From NCBI RefSeq assembly GCF_900095135.1, contig NZ_LT605205.1, forward strand, positions 682,001 to 746,000: a DNA stretch of 64,000 bases, in the 5' to 3' direction. Within the stretch, counting starts at the first letter, position 1; every line of letters begins with the position of its first letter. Shown here one piece after another: positions 33,411-43,103 of the stretch. A model generated the notes under the pieces. The model made no database searches. It was not told where the DNA came from and worked only from the letters and a program-made list of their open reading frames with translations. The translations under genes and the position numbers were made by a program. The DNA comes from Proteiniphilum saccharofermentans. Lineage in GTDB: Bacteria; Bacteroidota; Bacteroidia; Bacteroidales; Dysgonomonadaceae.

Positions 33411-35870
33411 ATGGACAATAACAAATTAGCATTTGATTTTGCACTTCACACCAATCGTAATTTGTTTATTACCGGAAAAGCAGGTACGGGAAAAACTACT
33501 TTCCTTCGTCGCCTGAAAGAGATATCCGGAAAGCAAATGGCGGTGGTGGCGCCTACGGGCGTAGCGGCGATCAATGCGGGTGGGACTACTATCCATTCTT
33601 TTTTTCAATTGCCGCTTACCCCTTTCTTTCCCACACCTGAAGGACGGAAACAATTGATCAGCCAAACAAGGATGCGGGGACATCGACGGCGGGTATTACA
33701 GGAGTTGGAATTGCTGGTGATCGATGAGATAAGTATGGTGCGGGCCGATCTGCTGGATGCGATTGATGCTTCCTTGCGCCATTTCCGATACAGGAGTGAC
33801 CAGCTTTTTGGCGGGGTACAGGTCATTTTTATCGGTGATATGTTCCAGCTCTCACCTGTAGCGAAAGAAGATGAGTGGCGTTTACTATCGGAATATTATC
33901 AGAGTCCCTATTTCTTCCATAGCCGGGCGATTATGCAGGACCCGCCTGTCTATATTGAATTTGAGAAAATTTACCGTCAGACAAACAGCGATTTTATACG
34001 GGTATTAAATGAGATCCGGAACGATTGTCTTTCCCCTGAAAGCTTCCGGATGCTCGAAAGTCGTTATGATCCGCTGTTTACACCCAGGGATGAAGATGAC
34101 TATATTGTCCTCACTACACATAACTACAAAGCGGATCAGATCAATACCCGTGAATTGGTGAAATTAAAGGGGAAAGCCCATAAGTTTTCTGCCAAGATCG
34201 AAGGTGATTACCCCGAGAAGAACTACCCCACCGAGCCGGAATTGGAACTGAAACCCGGTGCAAAGGTGATGTTCCTTAGGAATGATACCGAGACAGCTCG
34301 TTTCTATAATGGTAAAACAGGTGTGGTCGATAGAATTGATGGAGACACTATTATTGTGTGTTGTGATGGGAATGAGTATATCGAGGTGGAACGTACCCAG
34401 TGGGAGAATATCGGTTATTCGGCCAATCCCGAGACAAAACAGATAGAGGAAAACACATTGGGGCGTTTTATACAATATCCTTTACGTCTGGCATGGGCTA
34501 TTACGATCCATAAAAGCCAGGGGCTTACCTTTGACAAAGTGATGATCGATGCCGGACAAGCCTTTGCACCGGGGCAGATATATGTGGCATTGAGCCGGTG
34601 CCGCTCGTTGGAAGGCATTGTACTATTGAGCAAGATACATCCTGATAGTATCCGTAATGACCATCAGATTATAGACCATGAGAAGAATAAGCTGACCGTT
34701 GATGTGCTTGAAAACCAGTTGGAAGAGTCGCGCAATGCTTACCGTTCCCATCTTTTGTTGTCAATTTTCGATTTTATGGGCATTTTGACACAAGTCAGGC
34801 GTTTGTCGTCGAAAATCAAGGAGTGGGGAGAGTCCTTCAACGATGAGACGCAGTCCTACTTGCGAAATATCCAACAACAATTGGAAGAGACAGAGCAGGT
34901 AGCGGCTAAATTTCAGGTACAGTTGAACTCAATTATTCGTCAGCAGCCCCTTAGGGAAGACTATTTAAAAGACCGGTTAAGCGCTGCTGGTGATTTCTTT
35001 ATGGAGAAGATAGACCTGTTGATAGAGGAACTGCGGCAATCTCCTGCTTCGACCGATAGCCGTGCACATGCCGCCGAGTATAACGAAGCAATACAGGATG
35101 TTTTTTCCGATCTGGCATTGAAGAAGCATCTACTCGGTAAATTCAAATCCGATACAACAATTGAGGCCTATTTTGAAGCGAAAAACAATTTCAGGCTTCC
35201 CTCCTTTAGTGTGAATGCTTATGCTATATCGGCCTCCACAAAATCCGGCCTGTCGCATCCCGGTTTATACCGTCTGCTGGTAGAGGAACGGAATAATATC
35301 TGTGGACCACGGGACCTGCCAATTTATTTGGTAGCTGGCAGTAAGACGCTCTATGAGATGGCGGAATATTTGCCTCAAAATAAAAAGGAACTACTCCAAA
35401 TCAGCGGATTCGGGCCGGCCAAAGTAGAGAAATATGGGCCGGCTTTCTTATCGATCATTCAGGATTATTGTAAAAGGCACGGCTTAGAGTTGCGTTTAGC
35501 GGAGAAAGGAGTATCCAGGCGAAAGCAAAAGGAAAAGAAAGAGAAAAAAGAAAAGAAAAAGAAAGGTGACAGCCGGCGACTTAGTTTGGAAATGTTCCGT
35601 TCCGGAAAAACCATTGAAGGAATAGCCGAAGAACGAAATCTGGCTGTATCTACTATCGGTACGCATCTTGCAAAATATGTGGAGACAGGCGAGTTGGTCA
35701 TTACCGACTTTATTCCACGGGAACGGTTGCGTCTGGCCGAGGAGAAGTTGAGGACTGCTTCGCCCGACGCCCCCGTATATTACACATTGCAACCTGATTT
35801 TTCGAATACCGAAATCATGATGATACTTGCACATAAAAGAAGAGGAGGCTCCGAGAGTTCATTTCCGTAA
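33411..35870 (+). CDS. PIF1-like helicase with HRDC and C-terminal HTH domains
   Basis: An 819-aa superfamily 1B helicase. Walker A is ITGKAGTGKTT (about residue 22-30), followed by VVAPTGVAAINAGGTTIHS, Walker B LLVIDEISMV, GDMFQLSPV, and the UvrD_C_2-like TIHKSQGLTFDKV with YVALSRCRS. After about residue 445 is a coiled-coil-rich linker, then an HRDC-type nucleic-acid-binding segment (about 610-690, LPIYLVAGSKTLYEMAEYLP ... ISGFGPAKVEKYG). A lysine/glutamate-rich tether (about 702-722) leads to a winged-helix-like HTH (GIAEERNLAVSTIGTHLAKYV). The HRDC-HTH tail resembles that of RecQ helicases, here on a PIF1 motor. Likely acts on DNA or G-quadruplex structures; partner unknown. Confidence 0.9.
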   Translation: MDNNKLAFDFALHTNRNLFITGKAGTGKTTFLRRLKEISGKQMAVVAPTGVAAINAGGTTIHSFFQLPLTPFFPTPEGRKQLISQTRMRGHRRRVLQELELLVIDEISMVRADLLDAIDASLRHFRYRSDQLFGGVQVIFIGDMFQLSPVAKEDEWRLLSEYYQSPYFFHSRAIMQDPPVYIEFEKIYRQTNSDFIRVLNEIRNDCLSPESFRMLESRYDPLFTPRDEDDYIVLTTHNYKADQINTRELVKLKGKAHKFSAKIEGDYPEKNYPTEPELELKPGAKVMFLRNDTETARFYNGKTGVVDRIDGDTIIVCCDGNEYIEVERTQWENIGYSANPETKQIEENTLGRFIQYPLRLAWAITIHKSQGLTFDKVMIDAGQAFAPGQIYVALSRCRSLEGIVLLSKIHPDSIRNDHQIIDHEKNKLTVDVLENQLEESRNAYRSHLLLSIFDFMGILTQVRRLSSKIKEWGESFNDETQSYLRNIQQQLEETEQVAAKFQVQLNSIIRQQPLREDYLKDRLSAAGDFFMEKIDLLIEELRQSPASTDSRAHAAEYNEAIQDVFSDLALKKHLLGKFKSDTTIEAYFEAKNNFRLPSFSVNAYAISASTKSGLSHPGLYRLLVEERNNICGPRDLPIYLVAGSKTLYEMAEYLPQNKKELLQISGFGPAKVEKYGPAFLSIIQDYCKRHGLELRLAEKGVSRRKQKEKKEKKEKKKKGDSRRLSLEMFRSGKTIEGIAEERNLAVSTIGTHLAKYVETGELVITDFIPRERLRLAEEKLRTASPDAPVYYTLQPDFSNTEIMMILAHKRRGGSESSFP

Positions 35871-35876
35871 ACAATA

Positions 35877-35908
35877 AAGGGTGGAAGCTCACGGAGAGTT
35901 CCACCCTT
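35877..35908. terminator. Terminator between convergent genes
   Basis: AAGGGTGGAA (35877-35886) and TTCCACCCTT (35899-35908), 12-nt loop. A and T tracts are short (AATAA before, ATTAT after), so it may act in both directions between the helicase and pgk. Confidence 0.65.
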
Positions 35909-36034
35909 ATTATCTTTACTCTTAAGAAACAAGAGCCAAGAATCAAGATACAAGACTGATTTCTTTGCTACAAGGCTTTGTTCATTTGTTTTTCTAAATA
36001 GTGCACTATTTTGAAGTACTACTAATGGGGAAGA

Positions 36035-37294
36035 TCAATACCCCCTTATTGCTTTGATTCCCGGAAGCACTTTGCCTTCGATCATTTCGAGCAGGGCACC
36101 GCCGCCGGTAGAAACATACGATACTTCATCTGCCTGTCCGAATTTATTGACGCAAGCTACAGAGTCGCCACCTCCTACCAGTGAGAAAGCTCCTTTTTTG
36201 GTGGCATCTACAATGGCATCGGAAACAGCGCGTGATCCTCTGTCGAAATTGTCGAATTCGAATACGCCGACCGGTCCGTTCCATAAGATAGTTTTGGAGT
36301 TTTTAATCACTTCGGCGAAAGCTTTTTCCGATTCGGGGCCGATGTCAAGGCCTTCCCACCCGTCGGGTATCTCTTTTACGGATGCAAAACCGGTCTTGGC
36401 GTCATTACTGAAGCTGTCCGCAATTTTTGCATCGGTAGCCAGTACCAGGTTTACACCTTTTTCTTTTGCCAGTTCCACAAGTTCTTTCGCCAGATCCAGT
36501 TTATCGTTCTCTACGATAGAGTCTCCGATTTTTCCTCCGAATGCTTTGGCAAAAGTATAGGTCATTCCTCCGGCGAGGATCAGATTGTCTACCTTATCCA
36601 GCAGGTTCTTGATAATCTCTATTTTGGTAGATACCTTTGAACCTCCCATAATAGCTGTGAAAGGACGTTGTGTTTCATTCATCACTTTCTCAACAGCAGT
36701 GATTTCGTTTTGCAACAGGTATCCGAACAGCTTATTGTTGGCGTCGAAATGGTCGGCAATCAGTGCTGTGGAAGCATGGGCACGGTGTGCTGTCCCGAAA
36801 GCGTCATTTACATATACATCGGCATAAGAAGCCAATTTTTTGGTGAATTCTTTCTGAGATTCTTTCACCTCTTTTTTTGCTTTCGCAGTTTCTTCTTCAG
36901 TAGCGTCTGCGGCTAAGCGGGGTTTGCCTTCTTCTTCCGCATAAAAACGGAGATTTTCGAGTAACAATGCTTCACCGGGACGTAATGCAGCGGCTTTGGC
37001 TTCGGCTTCTTCACCTATGCAGTCGTTGGCGAACTGTACATCCACTCCTAACAGTTCCGATACACGGGGAAGGATATGTTTGAGCGAAAATTTATCGGTT
37101 GGTCCTTTCGGTCTGCCTAAATGCGATCCTATGATTACACTGCCTCCATCCTTCAGAATTTTTTTCAATGTAGGAATAGCAGCGCGGATACGTGTATCGT
37201 CGGTGATGTTGAAATTCTCATCGAGAGGAACATTGAAGTCCACACGCACAAATGCCTTTTTACCGGCAAAATTAAAAGTGTCCATTGTTTGCAT
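36035..37294 (-). CDS. pgk: Phosphoglycerate kinase
   Basis: Glycolytic enzyme (419 aa) converting 1,3-bisphosphoglycerate and ADP to 3-phosphoglycerate and ATP. The N-terminal signature [14 protein letters not shown] and the substrate-binding GSHLGRPKG are intact, as are [22 protein letters not shown] and the C-terminal nucleotide motif LVGGGDSVA. The start MQTMDTFNF matches the form usual in Bacteroidales, so I keep the first ATG rather than the one three codons in. Single gene with its own -7 element at 37359; a terminator lies beyond its 3' end at 35877-35908. Confidence 0.97.
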   Translation of the reverse strand: MQTMDTFNFAGKKAFVRVDFNVPLDENFNITDDTRIRAAIPTLKKILKDGGSVIIGSHLGRPKGPTDKFSLKHILPRVSELLGVDVQFANDCIGEEAEAKAAALRPGEALLLENLRFYAEEEGKPRLAADATEEETAKAKKEVKESQKEFTKKLASYADVYVNDAFGTAHRAHASTALIADHFDANNKLFGYLLQNEITAVEKVMNETQRPFTAIMGGSKVSTKIEIIKNLLDKVDNLILAGGMTYTFAKAFGGKIGDSIVENDKLDLAKELVELAKEKGVNLVLATDAKIADSFSNDAKTGFASVKEIPDGWEGLDIGPESEKAFAEVIKNSKTILWNGPVGVFEFDNFDRGSRAVSDAIVDATKKGAFSLVGGGDSVACVNKFGQADEVSYVSTGGGALLEMIEGKVLPGIKAIRGY

Positions 37295-37358
37295 AGTTCA
37301 GTATATTTTATAAAAAGTTTTGCGAAATAACCCAATTACGGCAATGCCGAATAAAGTG

Positions 37359-37391
37359 CAAAGTTACAAAAAATATGGAATTTTTTCCATA
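37359..37391 (-). promoter_or_regulatory. pgk promoter with adjoining palindrome
   Basis: Minus-strand TAACTTTG at 37359-37366 is an exact -7 element, 65 nt upstream of the ATG. TATGGAA (37374-37380), four T's and TTCCATA (37385-37391) form a perfect palindrome where the -33 region should be; it could be an operator or the end of the upstream osmC transcript. Confidence 0.5.
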
Positions 37392-37408
37392 ATAGCTGTA
37401 GGGAAAAT

Positions 37409-37831
37409 TCAGGAGTTCTTTATCACCACTTCGCAGGTTACAGGTACCGCTTTTTTATACATGGCCAATACACCGCAATAGTTGTCGAACGAGAGTTTAC
37501 ATGCCCGTTCCAGTTTTTCTTTCGGAAGATTATCCCCTTCAAATTCGTAGATTACTTTTAGTGATGTATATTGTTTAGGATGTTCTTCGCTCATTTCTGC
37601 GTCGATACGTATATCAAAACTCTTCAGGTCGATTCTCATCTTGCGGACAATTTCCACCACATCCAGTCCCGTACATCCTGCGGCTGCAATCAAAAGTAAC
37701 CTCTTCGGCCTTGGCCCCTCATCATTGCCTCCTGCTTCTTCCGCCAGATCAATAGTAATCTTGTGTCCGTCGATCTCGGTATCGAAAATATTATTTTTTC
37801 TCCAAACTGTTTGAATAGAATGCATTGCCAT
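37409..37831 (-). CDS. OsmC family protein
   Basis: A 140-aa OsmC/Ohr-type protein; the family reduces organic peroxides through a pair of cysteines. The core LLIAAAGCTGLDVVEIV carries the first conserved cysteine, and the second is in SFDNYCGVLAMYKKAVP, so both redox residues are present. The segment between matches the YhfA/OsmC branch more than Ohr (inference). A possible physiological link with tpx elsewhere in the window is only thematic. Followed 114 nt later by pgk on the same strand. Confidence 0.88.
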   Translation of the reverse strand: MAMHSIQTVWRKNNIFDTEIDGHKITIDLAEEAGGNDEGPRPKRLLLIAAAGCTGLDVVEIVRKMRIDLKSFDIRIDAEMSEEHPKQYTSLKVIYEFEGDNLPKEKLERACKLSFDNYCGVLAMYKKAVPVTCEVVIKNS

Positions 37832-38011
37832 TTTAGCTCTCTCTTTAATGATTATCCAACTATCTAATTAAAACAAATTATTTTCCCTTTTGGTTCGGAA
37901 GATGAAAAAGTAAATTTTTAAGGTGTTAAGTTCGTTATTATGATTAAATTTATGTCAAAAAGATAATCATTTAATTGCAAATTGCTATTTTTGTATAAAA
38001 ATTATGTAGAT

Positions 38012-39055
38012 ATGATTGATAGAAATACGAATGTACTCCTTATTTACACAGGCGGGACTATCGGAATGGTAGAAAATGTAGAAACAGGTGCTCTCGAACC
38101 GTTTAATTTCAGTCATCTTCGCTCTAACATGCCGGAGATAAAGCGATTGAATTTCAATGTGGAAACCTACCTGTTTGATCCTCCCATTGATTCATCGGAT
38201 ATGTCTCCTTCGATCTGGCAACAAATAGTTAAAGTGATTGAAGATCATTATGATGAATATGACGGATTCGTGATTCTTCATGGTACAGATACGATGGCTT
38301 ATACTGCTTCAGCACTAAGTCTGATGCTGGGTAATCTTACCAAACCGGTAATCCTGACCGGATCACAACTTCCTATCGGTAAACTCCGGACGGACGGGAA
38401 GGAGAATCTTATTACCGCTCTTGAGATTGCAGCCGACAAAAATGCTATCGGCCGTCCTATCGTTCCTGAGCTGTGCATTTATATGCAAAACCTGCTGATG
38501 CGGGGAAACCGTACTACTAAGGTCAATGCCGATCACTTCAGTGCTTTCAATAGTCCCAACTATCCTTATCTGGCCGAGGCGGGCCTGGATATCCGGTACA
38601 ATGACCAATTCATCCTCAAGCCCGATTACGAAAAGCCGGTATACTTCAATTATGCGATGGATTCCCATGTGGTGATCCTGAAACTATTTCCCGGTATTTC
38701 CGAGGAGTCGGTGCGGGCACATCTCGGAATTCCCGGCCTGAAAGGGGTTGTATTGGAAACATATGGCACAGGGAACTCTCCTATTCATCCATGGTTTACG
38801 GACTTATTGCAGGATGCAATAGAGCGGGGTATTGTGATTTTGAATGTTACCCAGTGCCTCTATGGAGGTGTAGAGATGCATCGTTATGAAAACGGACAAC
38901 GTCTGGAGAAATTGGGTGCAGTGAGCGGACACGATATCACTACCGAAGCTGCTCTTGCCAAGCTGATGATCCTTTTCGGGGAGGGTAAAACGCCGGCCGA
39001 AGTAAGCCGCCTGATGTCTGTCTCCCTCCGTGGTGAATTGACGGTGAGAGGATAA
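38012..39055 (+). CDS. ansA: Type I L-asparaginase
   Basis: Cytoplasmic asparaginase (347 aa) hydrolysing asparagine to aspartate and ammonia. The first active-site threonine is in IYTGGTIGM (about Thr16) and the second in the HGTDTMAYTAS block; the conserved TGSQLPIGKLRTDGKENL and VLETYGTGN follow. No signal peptide, which fits type I rather than periplasmic type II. I start at the ATG at 38012; an in-frame TTG at 37982 is unlikely because the -7 element TATTTTTG at 37986-37993 overlaps it. The leader would thus be very short. Confidence 0.93.
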   Translation: MIDRNTNVLLIYTGGTIGMVENVETGALEPFNFSHLRSNMPEIKRLNFNVETYLFDPPIDSSDMSPSIWQQIVKVIEDHYDEYDGFVILHGTDTMAYTASALSLMLGNLTKPVILTGSQLPIGKLRTDGKENLITALEIAADKNAIGRPIVPELCIYMQNLLMRGNRTTKVNADHFSAFNSPNYPYLAEAGLDIRYNDQFILKPDYEKPVYFNYAMDSHVVILKLFPGISEESVRAHLGIPGLKGVVLETYGTGNSPIHPWFTDLLQDAIERGIVILNVTQCLYGGVEMHRYENGQRLEKLGAVSGHDITTEAALAKLMILFGEGKTPAEVSRLMSVSLRGELTVRG

Positions 39056-39155
39056 GGAATTTATGTGAAATATTTGGGTTATTAGATATGGGGTGAAAAT
39101 TATGTTGTATATTTATTGCCAGGATAGGGGAGATTCATCGAAGTAGTTCAGGAAT

Positions 39156-39572
39156 ATGCAACATGAAGACTATATAATCCGTGAAATAAAAAAGTTTGGA
39201 CTGATAATAAGTGCCTTCCGGAATATGCTTTTTGGAGATGGGGAGAATCTTGCAATAACTATAGAGAATAAAGTGGATGAAGCAAAGGGGATGCTTCTGG
39301 ACGAAATTAACTTTGACCTGGAGATGTTTCTGCATCTAAACGATGAAAAAACAAGTGAATATTTATTGGGTTTTGACGGCTTCAATACTGAAAATATAGA
39401 ATCCTTGGCAAATGCTATGGCAGAAATAGGTTTTAATGCCCAATACGGGAGTTCCAGGAAATATTTGGAGAAAGCATTGCAGCTTTATAGATTCTGTAGT
39501 TTGAAAGATAATACTTATTCAATTGAACGAGAGATAAATATCATGGCAATAAATAATGAACTTCAAAAATGA
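39156..39572 (+). CDS. Conserved hypothetical protein (DUF6483-like?)
   Basis: A 138-aa soluble, helix-rich protein without signal or membrane segment. The N-terminus HEDYIIREIKKFGLIISAF resembles the DUF6483 family (a short YIxRxI helix followed by leucine-rich helices), but I am not certain of this. The C-terminal part (KYLEKALQLYRFCSLKDNTYS) reads like a TPR-type helical hairpin. Its base composition is AT-rich and similar to the intergenic DNA around it. It lies 100 nt after ansA on the same strand. Function unknown. Confidence 0.55.
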   Translation: MQHEDYIIREIKKFGLIISAFRNMLFGDGENLAITIENKVDEAKGMLLDEINFDLEMFLHLNDEKTSEYLLGFDGFNTENIESLANAMAEIGFNAQYGSSRKYLEKALQLYRFCSLKDNTYSIEREINIMAINNELQK

Positions 39573-39738
39573 TCAACAACTAATAATGACACTATTATTT
39601 AAAAAGCTCAATTTCAAACAACATAAAGCAAGTTATATGGTTTAGTCGAATACATCTGCCAAGCCGATTTGCGAAAGTTGAGTAAGACAACAAGTGATTC
39701 ACTCTTGGAAGAGGGGAATGAATATAAAACTGATTGTA

Positions 39739-41850
39739 ATGAGATATTTAATTTTAACACTGACATTCTTATTGTGCATAACGGATCTGGCAGCACAAAA
39801 GCCCGTCAAAGTAGCCTGTGTGGGTAATAGTATCACCTATGGTGCCGGAATTATAAACCGTGAAAAAAATTGTTATCCTGCACAACTCCAGGCATATCTG
39901 GGTGATAATTGGGAAGTGAGAAATTTTGGAGTATCTGGCAGGACAACTCTTTCCAAAGGTGATCACCCTTATATAGAGACGGATGCTTACCAACAATCTT
40001 TATCTTATCAACCGGATATAGTTCTGATTAAGTTAGGGACTAACGACACTAAACCCCAGAATTGGAAGTACAAAGAGGATTTTCTAAAAGACTATCAGAC
40101 ACTTATTGATAGTTATAGGGCGTTGGGATCTCATCCCCGTGTTGTTTTACTTACGCCGGTACGTTGTTTCTTGCCGGAGGGCTCTTCTATCAACTCACAA
40201 CTGATAGAGAAAGAAGTGCGCCCCATGCTTGAAGAACTGGCCTGGAGAAATGATCTGGAGATCATCAACATGTTCAATATATTTGGGGATGATTGGAAAT
40301 CCTATCTTATGCCTGATAAACTACATCCTTCATCTATCGGAGCAGGAGTCATGGCAAAGAAGATATATAATTTCCTCACTTTGAATTCTTCTCTTCAGGC
40401 AAAATCTATTGAGTCGGTCGTACCGCGTGATGCACAAAAATTCAACTTTCATGGTTATCAGGGGTATGAATTCTATGATAAAGGTGTACTTTGTAAAGTG
40501 GTCAAACCATATATAGAAGCCGAAGGGAGGCCATGGGTAATTCGTGCACGTTTCTGGAATCATGAACCTCAGACAGATATCGATCTGTTGGAACAGGGGT
40601 TCTATATCACTTATTGTGATGTAACAGATATGTATGGATCCGATAAGGCTGTTAGACGATGGGATCGATTCTATAAAAAGATGGTCAAAGCCGGATTTAA
40701 CAAGAAAGTAGTACTTGAGGGAATGAGCCGTGGCGGTTTAATTGTGTATAACTGGGCAGCAAAAAATGCGGATAAAGTGGCATGTATTTATGCCGATGCA
40801 CCGGTAATGGATATTAAAAGCTGGCCGATGGGAAAAGGAGGATCTACCGGATCGGTAAATGATACCCGGAAGCTTTTGGCTGCTTACGGTTTTAAAAACG
40901 AAGGAGAAGCACTTGCATGGAAGCGTAACCCGCTGGATTACGCTTCGGTCATAGCAAAAGCGAAAATTCCTGTGATCCATGTAGTAGGAGATGCTGATGC
41001 AGTAGTGCCGGTGGATGAAAATACAGCTGTTTTTGAACAACAGATGAATAAGTTGAATGCTCCGATTACTGTAATTCATAAACCGGCTGTAGGACATCAT
41101 CCTCATTCCCTGAATAACCCCGAAATGATTGTCCGTTTTATCCTTACTGCTACCGGACGAAATAAAAATGATTGCGTACATCCTGTCCCGGGAAATGAAT
41201 TCCGTACGACAGCGGGTTGGGTTGAAGGGGCAGATTGGTATGGAGTCGCTGAAGAGATCACAGAGACCTTACAGGGTAAGAAATTGAAACTGCTTTTGTT
41301 AGGTAATTCTATAACACAAGCCTGGGGCGGTACACGTAAAGCCATTACCAATTTTAAGGGCAAGCAGGCTATGGATGATGCCATCGGTGAAGGGGTATGG
41401 GAAAGTGCCGGTATTTCGGGTGACCGGACCCAACATCTCTTATGGCGTCTCCAACATGGCAATTACAATGTTTGTAGGCCTGAGAATGTGGTCATAGCTA
41501 TTGGTATTAATAATTTAGGAGGGACGGATACTCCGGAAGATACTGCAGAAGGGATTATAGCTGTGGCGAATGAAGCCCGGAGACAATTCCCCAACTCTCA
41601 TATTATCCTTTTAGGCCCTTATCCTGCCGGTAAGGAAAAGCAGGCTGCATTACGTATTAAATGTGATAGAGTTCATGACATCTTAAGTACATACCCATTT
41701 CATCAGCTAGAATATGTCAATCCTACCGGTTGGTATGTTGATGATAACGAAACAATCAGAGAGGGGCTCTATGGCAATGATTATATCCACATGACAAGTG
41801 AAGGATATAAAATCACAGCGGAAAAGATTGCAACACTTATACGAAAATAA
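39739..41850 (+). CDS. Secreted triple hydrolase: SGNH - alpha/beta-hydrolase - SGNH
   Basis: A 703-aa exported protein with three hydrolase units. The start at 39739 gives a signal peptide (MRYLILTLTFLLCITDLAAQ); ATGs at 39694 and 39718 are also in frame. Unit 1, residues about 21-220: SGNH/GDSL esterase with Ser31 in VGNSITYG, GTND at 100-103, and Asp193/His196 in DKLHPS. Unit 2, about 235-475: alpha/beta-hydrolase with Ser330 in GMSRGGL, acid in VGDADAVVP (about 418) and His453/454 in VGHHPHS. Unit 3, about 515-703: second SGNH esterase with Ser524 in GNSITQAW, GINN and Asp681/His684 in NDYIHM. Likely deacetylates or de-esterifies plant or host glycans; no polysaccharide-utilisation genes adjoin it. 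Confidence 0.85.
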   Translation: MRYLILTLTFLLCITDLAAQKPVKVACVGNSITYGAGIINREKNCYPAQLQAYLGDNWEVRNFGVSGRTTLSKGDHPYIETDAYQQSLSYQPDIVLIKLGTNDTKPQNWKYKEDFLKDYQTLIDSYRALGSHPRVVLLTPVRCFLPEGSSINSQLIEKEVRPMLEELAWRNDLEIINMFNIFGDDWKSYLMPDKLHPSSIGAGVMAKKIYNFLTLNSSLQAKSIESVVPRDAQKFNFHGYQGYEFYDKGVLCKVVKPYIEAEGRPWVIRARFWNHEPQTDIDLLEQGFYITYCDVTDMYGSDKAVRRWDRFYKKMVKAGFNKKVVLEGMSRGGLIVYNWAAKNADKVACIYADAPVMDIKSWPMGKGGSTGSVNDTRKLLAAYGFKNEGEALAWKRNPLDYASVIAKAKIPVIHVVGDADAVVPVDENTAVFEQQMNKLNAPITVIHKPAVGHHPHSLNNPEMIVRFILTATGRNKNDCVHPVPGNEFRTTAGWVEGADWYGVAEEITETLQGKKLKLLLLGNSITQAWGGTRKAITNFKGKQAMDDAIGEGVWESAGISGDRTQHLLWRLQHGNYNVCRPENVVIAIGINNLGGTDTPEDTAEGIIAVANEARRQFPNSHIILLGPYPAGKEKQAALRIKCDRVHDILSTYPFHQLEYVNPTGWYVDDNETIREGLYGNDYIHMTSEGYKITAEKIATLIRK

Positions 41851-41958
41851 ATACCCGAAGAAGAAGGCTAAAATCAAACTTTCCGGTAGTTAATTTGTGA
41901 ACAATCTAGCACAGTGTACGTTCATTTCTGTATATATAGATGAATAAAATTGTTGGCA

Positions 41959-42465
41959 ATGAAATATTTATTTGTAGCAATAACACTGTTGTTGGTGAGT
42001 GCGGTTTTTGGTCAATCCGATCCTCAAAAAAACAGTGAAGTAGCATTGCAAAGAGATACAACAATCTCAAATTCCAATTACGACAAGGCATTGGCCGTGA
42101 AGTTGGGTGCAGATGACTACGGGATGAAAAGTTACTTCTTTGTTATCCTGAAGACGGGGACGAATACTACTACAGACAGAGACTTTATTAGCGAAAATTT
42201 CAGAGGCCATTTAGATAATATCCAAAGACTGACGCAAGAAGGGAAATTGGTTGTGGCAGGCCCATTAGGGCAGAATGAAAATAGCTACAGGGGAATTTTT
42301 ATTCTGAACAATATTGATTCAGCGGAGGAAGCGCGAGGGTTATTACTCACTGATCCCGCTATCAAAAGCGGATTGTTGAATTTTGAGATTTTCACTTGGT
42401 ATGGTTCCGCTGCGTTACCCGAATATTTGCCCGTTTCCGATAAAATATGGGAAGTCAATCCTTGA
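41959..42465 (+). CDS. YCII-domain protein with signal peptide
   Basis: A 168-aa exported protein. I start at 41959 so that a signal peptide (MKYLFVAITLLLVSAVFGQ) is at the N-terminus; an ATG at 41950 adds three residues. Residues about 58-150 form a YCII/ferredoxin-like domain (YFFVILKTG ... HLDNIQRLTQEGKLVVAGPLG ... GIFILNNIDSAEEARGLLLTDP), a fold found in small enzymes and stand-alone proteins of unclear role. A secreted form is unusual, as most YCII proteins are cytoplasmic. The preceding hydrolase gene ends 108 nt upstream. Confidence 0.75.
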   Translation: MKYLFVAITLLLVSAVFGQSDPQKNSEVALQRDTTISNSNYDKALAVKLGADDYGMKSYFFVILKTGTNTTTDRDFISENFRGHLDNIQRLTQEGKLVVAGPLGQNENSYRGIFILNNIDSAEEARGLLLTDPAIKSGLLNFEIFTWYGSAALPEYLPVSDKIWEVNP

Positions 42466-42559
42466 CAATAATCGATATTCCGTTAGGTTAATCTATTGGT
42501 TGATGAACTGGTAGAAGAAAGATCGTTGCGAATCGTAAGAAATTAATAAAAGATAATTT

Positions 42560-42831
42560 ATGGCAGAGTTAAAGACAAAACAGCATAATGGAGATGTTCA
42601 CGAGTTTATCGACTCGTTTGCCGATACGGAGCAAAAGAAAAAGGATAGTTTTGATCTCTTGAAACTGATGCAGGATTGTACAGGTTTTGACCCCAAAATG
42701 TGGGAGAATCCATTATCGGATTCGGAAGTTATCATTACAAATCGGAAAGAAGCCGTCAGGAGGGGGATTGGCCGTTTGTTGCAACGGACACGCGACCATT
42801 CAATTCGATACTAAACCGTTCTCCTTGGTAA
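42560..42831 (+). pseudogene. DUF1801 gene, frameshifted and truncated
   Basis: The first 50 codons encode the N-terminus of a DUF1801 protein (MAELKTKQHNGDVHEFIDSF ... DCTGFDPKMWENP). Near 42710-42712 one base is missing: the original frame then gives a non-family tail to 42814, while the next frame continues correctly as IIGFGSYHYKSERSRQEGDW before diverging and ending at a TAA at 42829-42831. The C-terminal half of the usual ~140-aa protein is gone. From 42832 to 43055 I see no gene or RNA. Confidence 0.75.
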
Positions 42832-43055
42832 CGAGAGCCAATAGGCTAAGTCAAATAATAGTAGATAAGCCTGTTATTTTCCGGGCGGAATGCCGCAAAA
42901 AAGCAAATAAACGTTTACTCCCCGTCATCATTAAGTATATGAGATTACTCTCTGTCACATGACCTTCATTAGTATAATGACAAGGGGGTAACATCAGTAA
43001 AATTTGTTTTATATGTTTGTGTTCCTTCATTTTTCTTTTTCTAAGAGGGTTTTTC

Positions 43056-43063
43056 TATCTTTG
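43056..43063 (+). promoter_or_regulatory. -7 promoter element for the GH15 gene
   Basis: TATCTTTG, exact consensus, 40 nt upstream of the ATG at 43104. The -33 region is T-rich without a clear TTG. Confidence 0.5.
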
Positions 43064-43103
43064 TTTTATAGAGAAGATATAGGAACCCGTAAAATTGATT
43101 GGA

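Noticed and set aside
33411-35870. Treating the helicase as part of a phage-defence system
   Set aside because: No nuclease, methylase or known defence partner lies nearby; the domain set fits DNA maintenance.
39600-39735. Protein-like short frames before the triple hydrolase (for example IKQVIWFSRIHLPSRFAKVE)
   Set aside because: No start codon and conflicting frames; I could not tie them to any family, so they are not annotated.
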